Assembly: GCA_900545905.1 (NCBI GenBank)
Contig: URBA01000007.1
Location: forward strand, 1-19,812
Length of the DNA: 19,812 nt
Direction: 5' to 3'
Source of the DNA: an uncultured Collinsella sp.
GTDB taxonomy: Bacteria > Actinomycetota > Coriobacteriia > Coriobacteriales > Coriobacteriaceae
Under the pieces are notes generated by a model. That model was given only the letters and a program-made list of their open reading frames with translations. It was not told the origin of the DNA and searched no databases. This document shows positions 14,203-19,812 of this stretch, one piece after another. The first letter of the stretch is position 1. Each line of letters starts with the position of its first letter. The position numbers and the translations under genes were made by a program.

Positions 14203-14778
14203 TTATCTTGCCGATGGAGTTGTCGTCGTTTCGTTCGTGTGGGTCGTTTCGGCGCCGTCGCCCTGTTCGCCGTCGTCCTTTTGCGCGTCGGCGATGGCGG
14301 AGGCTGCCGCAACGATACCGCGCTGGGGCGCGACGCCCGTCTGGGTCTGAGCGCCCTCGACAATTTCTGTGCCTGCATGCGCGAGCTCGGGCGATTTAAA
14401 CATCGCGTCCAAGTTGGCACCGCCGCCGGCGTAGCCAAGCGCAGCGAGTGCGATGACGATCACTGCAACGACGACCGCGATCGGAACATAACGATGCCAA
14501 CCAGCAGGATTGAGCCCACTGCGGCGAGCCGCCCCGCGGCTGATGTAACCAAGCGTGCCGTCGTGCTTGAGCTTTGAGCCCACCACGCGTTTGCGGCCCC
14601 ACAGCGAGGACTCTGCCTGCATTGCCAAGCGGGCGCTTGCCGAAGGATAGCCATATTTAGTGCGCTTGAACGAGCCATCAAACCCCGAGGCGTGTTTGCC
14701 CCACGTCACCGATGTCGTGCGTCGGTTGACCGGCGCGGCACTCCGCCTTCTGCGGCTCGGTTTTGAAGTCTCAGCCAT
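14203..14778 (-). CDS. Hypothetical one-TM membrane protein with a basic N-terminal half
   Basis: I do not recognise the family of this 191-residue protein. Residues 1 to about 95 are strongly basic and Ser/Arg-rich (KPSRRRRSAAPVNRR near the start). One membrane helix follows (about 98-116, VPIAVVVAVIVIALAALGY). The last 75 residues are an Ala/Glu/Thr-rich, probably extracytoplasmic tail ending in Thr-rich ETTTTPSAR. By the positive-inside rule the basic half is cytoplasmic. ATG at 14778 starts MAETSKPSR; GAGGG lies only 3 nt upstream, closer than usual. A promoter of its own is visible, though it could also be read from the regulator gene 84 bp upstream. Function unknown. Confidence 0.75.
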   Translation of the reverse strand: MAETSKPSRRRRSAAPVNRRTTSVTWGKHASGFDGSFKRTKYGYPSASARLAMQAESSLWGRKRVVGSKLKHDGTLGYISRGAARRSGLNPAGWHRYVPIAVVVAVIVIALAALGYAGGGANLDAMFKSPELAHAGTEIVEGAQTQTGVAPQRGIVAAASAIADAQKDDGEQGDGAETTHTNETTTTPSAR

Positions 14779-14822
14779 ATGCCCTCGCACGCCGTAACCA
14801 AATCGAAACAATAACGCTTTGG

Positions 14823-14851
14823 ACTGTAGCACACGCGTCGCGCGCGGTCAC
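14823..14851 (-). promoter_or_regulatory. Promoter of the one-TM protein gene
   Basis: GTGACC (14851-14846), 17 nt, then TGC-TACAGT (hexamer 14828-14823) on the minus strand: a 4/6 -35, a good extended -10 and ideal spacing, about 38 nt before the ATG. Confidence 0.55.
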
Positions 14852-14862
14852 GGGCGCCTCGC

Positions 14863-16080
14863 TCAACGGTCATCGTCCTTCAGCAAGCGCCACAGCGTTG
14901 TACGGCTTATGCCCAGCACCTCCGCCGCACGGGTTCGGTTGCCGTGGAGATGGTCTACAACCAGATGCGCGATATCTCGCTCGGTATCGGCCAGCGGTCG
15001 CAGGATATACAGGTCACTTTCGAGCGTCGGGGCGCCAAAGGTTGCGGTCTTAATCACGTCCTCTTGGGCTAGCACTTCCTCCGCCACAGCGCGGTCCACC
15101 GTGCCCGTCCCCGCCAATATATACAGTCGTTCCGAGACCTCGCGGAGCTGCAGATAATTGCGCGGCCAGCGGTAAGCATCGAGCGCCTTCGTCGCCGCGG
15201 CAGACAGCGTGGGCGCTGCCGTCCCAAATGCACCAGCGAGATATTCCAAATAGTGCGCAATCTTTTGCGACGTGGCTCCCTGCTCGACGATTGCCGGCGC
15301 CACGCTCACCGCACAGGCGAAGCGCTCGGTCACAAAGGCGGCTTGATCACTTTCGCCGCCGCCCGGCATGTCATTCGCTGTCAGCACCACATGGCAGCGC
15401 GTCGCCAACGCAGTGTCGGTCATCGTGGAGACCAGCTCGCGGAGGCGCTGGGGGCCAACCGCATTCCAGCCCTCAATGCAAAGGGTCAGCCCCGTTTGGA
15501 ACAACGGCGATTCGGCGCTTTTGAGCACATGGCGCCAACCGCGCTCGGTGAGTTCATCAAGCGCAAGGGAAACAAAGGGCTGATCGGCAAAAGGACCGTC
15601 CAGATAGAGGCGCTTGGCGATCTCGATCTGACCCGCTCCCAGCTCACCCTCGAGCATAAGGGGCACACCGCGCGCGTAGCTCTCGGCAACCGGCGCAGCC
15701 ACCGAGGCCGCCCCCTCAACGATGCCGTACGCGCTCAATTCGTAGCGGGCCTCAACCTCGTCGGCGTTGAGCCACTCGATGCCCGCATGCGCCGCGGCGC
15801 CGCGCACCTCGCGGACCACGACGACCCAAAGGCCCCCGTCCTCTTTGTCGGTGGGGCGAACGGTCAGGCTCAGGCGCGTACCCGCACGCCCCATAACCAG
15901 ACGCGCGCCGTCTCCTATACGGTCGAGGCGCTCAGCGACAAAAGTCGCCACATCCCGCTCAAGCGCCGCGTCATTCATGGTCGAGATCGCGACGTCCCCA
16001 CGCGCATCAATTGCCAATGCCGAGGCCCCGGCAGCAGCCAGGGCCTCGGTCAAGATGTTCAGCTTGGCATCGCTATCCAT
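14863..16080 (-). CDS. NtrC/PrpR-like regulator with a degenerate AAA+ core and Fis-type HTH
   Basis: This 405-residue protein has the outline of a sigma-54 activator with the key residues missing. Residues 1 to about 110 are a small sensor-like domain. The AAA+ region shows GELGAGQIEIA (about 145-155) where Walker A would read GESGTGKE, so the lysine is Gln. LTLCIEGW (198-205) stands where Walker B would be, without its acidic pair. No GAFTGA loop is present. WPRNYLQLREVSERLYILA (about 305-323) matches the family's arginine-containing C-terminal helix. A Fis-type HTH, NRTRAAEVLGISRTTLWRLLK (381-401), ends it. It probably binds DNA without ATP-driven sigma-54 activation. ATG at 16080 has a weak AGGGG site. 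Self-regulation is suggested by a palindrome just upstream. Confidence 0.82.
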   Translation of the reverse strand: MDSDAKLNILTEALAAAGASALAIDARGDVAISTMNDAALERDVATFVAERLDRIGDGARLVMGRAGTRLSLTVRPTDKEDGGLWVVVVREVRGAAAHAGIEWLNADEVEARYELSAYGIVEGAASVAAPVAESYARGVPLMLEGELGAGQIEIAKRLYLDGPFADQPFVSLALDELTERGWRHVLKSAESPLFQTGLTLCIEGWNAVGPQRLRELVSTMTDTALATRCHVVLTANDMPGGGESDQAAFVTERFACAVSVAPAIVEQGATSQKIAHYLEYLAGAFGTAAPTLSAAATKALDAYRWPRNYLQLREVSERLYILAGTGTVDRAVAEEVLAQEDVIKTATFGAPTLESDLYILRPLADTERDIAHLVVDHLHGNRTRAAEVLGISRTTLWRLLKDDDR

Positions 16081-16103
16081 TATTTGCCCCTGTCCGCAGC
16101 GAC

Positions 16104-16125
16104 GTGCAACCGTCGACGGTCGCAC
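16104..16125. promoter_or_regulatory. 22-bp palindrome upstream of the degenerate regulator (candidate operator)
   Basis: The half-site GTGCAACCGTC is followed by its complement GACGGTCGCAC; ten of eleven base pairs are symmetric. It sits 24-45 nt before the regulator ATG and downstream of a TATAGT -10 (16171-16166), a place where binding would block transcription. A dimeric Fis-type HTH protein is the natural candidate binder. Confidence 0.5.
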
Positions 16126-16205
16126 GACCGAGTGTTTCAAAATTGAACGATATTGCTCACCAAACACTATAGGGCAGAAAGCGTCATCCTGCGAGTATAG
16201 GTGTT

Positions 16206-16297
16206 GCCCCGCATCGCCATCCTGGCGGGGCGATAAGAGCTCTTCGGGACTTATAAACCTGCGGACAAGCCATACCCGCAAGAGCTCCTATCGCTCC
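16206..16297 (-). other. Structured inter-gene region with competing hairpins
   Basis: GGGGCGATAAGAGCTCTT-CGGG (16227-16248) pairs with CCCG-CAAGAGCTCCTATCGCTCC (16275-16297): about 22 bp with two mismatches and one bulge. A second hairpin, GCCCCGC (16206-16212) with GCGGGGC (16225-16231), shares bases 16227-16231 with the first, so the two cannot form fully together. No U-tract follows. It lies after the transporter stop and before the regulator's -10. Confidence 0.6.
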
Positions 16298-16353
16298 ACT
16301 GCAGGCTTGCGCTCACCAGCAACCAACACGCAGCACGCAAACAAGCTACTTCT

Positions 16354-17388
16354 CTACCAGATTCCCAGCACGTGCTGCATTCCCAAACTCATGCACGCAA
16401 TGCCAATCCAGCAGCAAAAGCCCAGCGCGATGGGCTTGCCGCCCTTTTTGACCAGCTCGACGATATCGGTATTAAAACCAATAGCCGCCATGGCCATCAC
16501 AATAAAGAACTTCGACAGCTCCTTGATGGGCGCCGTGATGGACACAGGAAGCTGAAACACCGTGGTGATCACGCTCGCCAGCACAAAGAACAGCACAAAC
16601 ATGGGAAACGCGCGTTTAAGCGAGAACGTGCTCTTAGCGTCGCCACCGGCCTTGCGTGCCAGATGCATCTGCCAGCATGCGAGGACCAACGTGATGGGAA
16701 TAATGGCCAGCGTCCTGGTGAGCTTGACCACTGTGGCGCTCTCGAGCACATTGGCGCCGGGATGCATGCTGTCCCAAGCGCTCGCCGCAGCCGTTACGGA
16801 CGAGGTGTCGTTGATGGCGGTGCCGGCAAACAGGCCAAAGCCCTCGTTGGTCAGCCCGAGCATGCCGCCGAGCGTTGGAAACACGAGCGCCGCGATAACG
16901 TTAAACAGGAAGATGACCGAAATGGCCTGGGCAATCTCGCGATCGTCGGCATCGATGACGGGTGCGGTCGCGGCGATAGCAGAACCGCCGCAAATCGACG
17001 AACCCACACCCACAAGCGTCGCGATCTTACCCGGCACATTCATGACGCGGCAGAGCACAAAGGCGATGACAAGCGAGGTCGAGATTGTTGCCACGATAAT
17101 CGGTAGCGACTGGGCGCCCTTGGACAGAATCTGGGAGAGGTTCATGCCAAAGCCAAGCAGGATAACCGCGTACTGCAAGACTTTTTTAGACGTATAGGTG
17201 ACACCGGCAGCAAGTTGTTCGCGACGATTCTTGGGAAAGACGAGCGCCAGGACCATGCCAAAGAGGATGGCAAATACCGGACCGCCGACCACCTCAATTT
17301 GTTTGCCGAGCAACGTCGCGGGAATGGCGATGATCAGGCAGAACAAGACGCCTTTCCAGCGCTCGCGTACGATGTTTGCCAGTTGCAT
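16354..17388 (-). CDS. YeiH/UPF0324-family putative anion exporter
   Basis: This 344-residue polytopic membrane protein of about ten helices belongs to the YeiH (PF03601, 'putative sulfate exporter') family. Diagnostic parts are the N-terminal PVFAILFGMVLALV, the LLGFGMNLSQIL helix, the GVGSSICGGSAIAA motif with glycines and serines, and AGTAINDTSSVTAA. The C-terminal helix pair includes FFIVMAMAAIGFNTD. ATG at 17388 has AAGGA eight nt upstream. Family function is poorly defined; sulfate, sulfite or related anion export is the usual annotation, not proven. It is divergent from a GntR/FCD regulator, which is the likely controller. YeiH genes are more often paired with LysR-type regulators. Confidence 0.9.
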   Translation of the reverse strand: MQLANIVRERWKGVLFCLIIAIPATLLGKQIEVVGGPVFAILFGMVLALVFPKNRREQLAAGVTYTSKKVLQYAVILLGFGMNLSQILSKGAQSLPIIVATISTSLVIAFVLCRVMNVPGKIATLVGVGSSICGGSAIAATAPVIDADDREIAQAISVIFLFNVIAALVFPTLGGMLGLTNEGFGLFAGTAINDTSSVTAAASAWDSMHPGANVLESATVVKLTRTLAIIPITLVLACWQMHLARKAGGDAKSTFSLKRAFPMFVLFFVLASVITTVFQLPVSITAPIKELSKFFIVMAMAAIGFNTDIVELVKKGGKPIALGFCCWIGIACMSLGMQHVLGIW

Positions 17389-17551
17389 ATGGGATTCCTT
17401 CTTTCTATTTCACGTTTGCGACGGCTTATGATACGGCAACATTGGGCACAGCCTTGCGCAAACACAGACTAAGATGCCGCAATAGTTCTTGGGCAACAGC
17501 CGAATTACCCACCGCGGAGAGCTGATTCGCGGCATAATTAACAACTGACAT

Positions 17552-18283
17552 ATGAGTTTGATAGAACAGTTGCGAGGCGCTATGGAAGAATCGATGCACG
17601 TCGGCGAGCAGGAAATGAGTCTACAGGACCAGTCCTACCACACCATTCGACGCAAAATCGTCTACCTGGACTACAAGCCGGGCGAAAAGCTGGGCGTCAA
17701 GCAACTTTGCGACGACCTTGATATGGGGCGCACCCCTGTGCGCGAGGCTTTGGTTCGCTTGGCGCAGGAAGGCCTGGTGCGCACCGTGCCCCAAAGCGGC
17801 ACCTATGTCTCGCCTATCAACCTCACCTTTGCCGAAAGTGCCTGCTATATTCGTGAACACCTGGAAAAACAGGTGATTGTGGAGTGCTGCGCCCGTGCCA
17901 CCTCGGCAGGCATCGAGCAGCTCGACCGGGCCATCGCGCTGCAGGAAAAGGCCATGGCCGAAGAGGATCGCATCGGATTCTTTTTAAGCGACAACCTCAT
18001 GCACCGCATGATCTTTAGCATCGCGTGCCGCAGCACCGTATGGTCATGGCTCGAGGAGACCAATGCCGACCTGGAACGCTTCCGCTGGCTGCGTGCCGCC
18101 ACACAGACGCTCGACAATCAGGAGACTGTTAACGAGCACAAGCAGATCCGCCGCGCCATCGCCGGTCGCGATCCTATCGAGGCGAGCTTTTTGGTCAGCA
18201 AGCACCTGCATATGATGTTCCGCAACCAGACCGAGGTCCTGGACCAATATCCCAAGTACTTCGAGACCAGCAAGCTCCGCTAA
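17552..18283 (+). CDS. GntR-family regulator with FCD ligand domain
   Basis: This 243-residue protein has a GntR winged helix (about 22-90): SYHTIRRKIVYLDYKPGEKL, then LCDDLDMGRTPVREALVRLA and GLVRTVPQSGTYVS. An all-helical FCD domain follows, with metal-site-like residues in DNLMHRMIF and a later EHKQIRRAIAGRD. FCD proteins sense small carboxylates or related metabolites. ATG at 17552 lacks a clear ribosome site. A CATAAT box ends 13 nt before it, suggesting a very short leader. ATG at 17582 with GAGG four nt upstream is a reasonable alternative; it would still keep the whole DNA-binding domain. It is divergent from the YeiH-type gene, its likely target. Its stop codon overlaps a palindrome. 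Confidence 0.92.
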   Translation: MSLIEQLRGAMEESMHVGEQEMSLQDQSYHTIRRKIVYLDYKPGEKLGVKQLCDDLDMGRTPVREALVRLAQEGLVRTVPQSGTYVSPINLTFAESACYIREHLEKQVIVECCARATSAGIEQLDRAIALQEKAMAEEDRIGFFLSDNLMHRMIFSIACRSTVWSWLEETNADLERFRWLRAATQTLDNQETVNEHKQIRRAIAGRDPIEASFLVSKHLHMMFRNQTEVLDQYPKYFETSKLR

Positions 18284-18318
18284 CCTGCCAAAAAGGGACA
18301 GGTTTATTTTGGCAGGTT
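18282..18318 (+). repeat. Stop-codon-overlapping palindrome, copy 2 (GGGACAG loop); possible terminator
   Basis: AACCTGCCAAAA (18282-18293) pairs perfectly with TTTTGGCAGGTT (18307-18318) around a 13-nt loop containing GGGACAG. It starts inside the TAA of the GntR gene and is followed by TTA, so it may terminate transcription. Position, orientation and loop match copy 1 at 8617-8647. Confidence 0.7.
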
Positions 18319-18336
18319 TTATCTGGTCAAATGCAA

Positions 18337-18370
18337 AAGGCCCGACTCCACTGCAACGGAGCCGGGCCTT
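18337..18370 (-). terminator. Terminator facing glmS
   Basis: AAGGCCCG-A-CTCC (18337-18349) pairs with GGAG-C-CGGGCCTT (18358-18370), with one mismatch. On the minus strand the stem runs into TTTTGCAT, so it would stop transcription coming from glmS. Confidence 0.7.
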
Positions 18371-18423
18371 GGTCGCTAGAACGCGACAACAACGGGGCAC
18401 TCGATGTCAGTCGCCAGCAGCGA

Positions 18424-18523
18424 GCGGGCCGCATTTGCGCCAAGGTGACGTGAAATGAGAGGGCGCTGACCTTCTGGTCGCGCCCTCGAAATTGAACGTC
18501 AGATTGGCGTGAATGCGGACCGC
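18424..18523. repeat. 100-nt imperfect palindrome between gntR and glmS
   Basis: The arms 18424-18471 and 18476-18523 fold around a TTCT loop. From the tip outward the paired blocks are GACC, GGGCGC with GAG next to it, AAT, TGACGT, CGCCAA, CGCATT and GCGG-CC. They are separated by 2-nt mismatched steps (for example CGCCAA-GG-TGACGT against CGCCAA-TC-TGACGT). No gene is seen here. It could be a structured 3' region of glmS mRNA, a small RNA or a palindromic mobile repeat. Confidence 0.65.
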
Positions 18524-18536
18524 GCAGCGTCGAGCA

Positions 18537-18564
18537 GTTCCGGCGTTTGGCAAAACGCCGGAAC
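18537..18564 (-). other. 12-bp perfect hairpin next to the glmS stop
   Basis: GTTCCGGCGTTT (18537-18548) pairs with AAACGCCGGAAC (18553-18564) around a GGCA loop, 5 nt after the glmS stop. No U-tract follows, so it is more likely a 3' stabilising hairpin than a terminator. Confidence 0.6.
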
Positions 18565-18569
18565 ATCCG

Positions 18570-19795
<1,226 letters not shown>

Positions 19796-19812
19796 CTGTC
19801 TCTTATACACAT
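19796..19812. other. Residual Tn5 mosaic-end adapter (artefact)
   Basis: CTGTCTCTTATACACAT is the reverse complement of the Nextera mosaic end. It marks the artificial right end of the contig and truncates glmS. Confidence 0.96.

Overview
The window is one assembled contig, not a natural genome segment with natural ends. Bases 1-28 and 19796-19812 match the Illumina Nextera/Tn5 adapter and mosaic end, so the genuine DNA is about 29-19795 and the two outermost genes are cut by the assembly. High GC, strong Shine-Dalgarno sites, actinobacterial-type protein divergence and the gene content suggest a gut Coriobacteriia member, most likely Collinsella or a close relative. That placement is inference from composition and family resemblance; no rRNA or marker tree is available here.

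Layout, left to right. (1) A secreted fibro-slime/SpaA-type surface protein (minus, 3' end missing), with a run of nine G:C pairs between its candidate -35 and -10. (2) A single-frame fusion of TadA (tRNA adenosine deaminase) with glycerate kinase (minus), divergent from a tRNA-Ser(UGA) gene. (3) A TetR-type regulator divergent from a LemA-family membrane protein with a strong terminator. (4) About 480 bp of non-coding DNA carrying two separate inverted-repeat structures. (5) ilvE and a DedA-family membrane protein (minus), the latter divergent from cysE. (6) An operon marR - ABC exporter half 1 - ABC exporter half 2 (minus), whose promoter carries two near-identical operator-like repeats. (7) A small orphan protein (minus) divergent from a nitroreductase. 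(8) A one-TM hypothetical protein and a NtrC/PrpR-like regulator with a degenerate ATPase core (minus). (9) A YeiH-type transporter (minus) divergent from an FCD-type GntR regulator. (10) The C-terminal two thirds of glmS (minus).

Most coding content is ordinary housekeeping: branched-chain amino acid transamination, cysteine synthesis, amino-sugar synthesis, tRNA editing and drug efflux. The unusual content is mostly outside or between genes. It includes two roughly 100-nt imperfect palindromes near the 3' ends of ilvE and glmS, and two shorter palindromes that overlap stop codons and share a GGGACAG loop. It also includes a 200-bp inverted repeat built on GTGCATTTTT, a long paired leader between the YeiH transporter gene and the degenerate regulator, and a 22-bp palindrome just upstream of that regulator. 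The TadA-glycerate kinase fusion is the most unusual protein architecture. I found no CRISPR array, phage gene, transposase or defence system.
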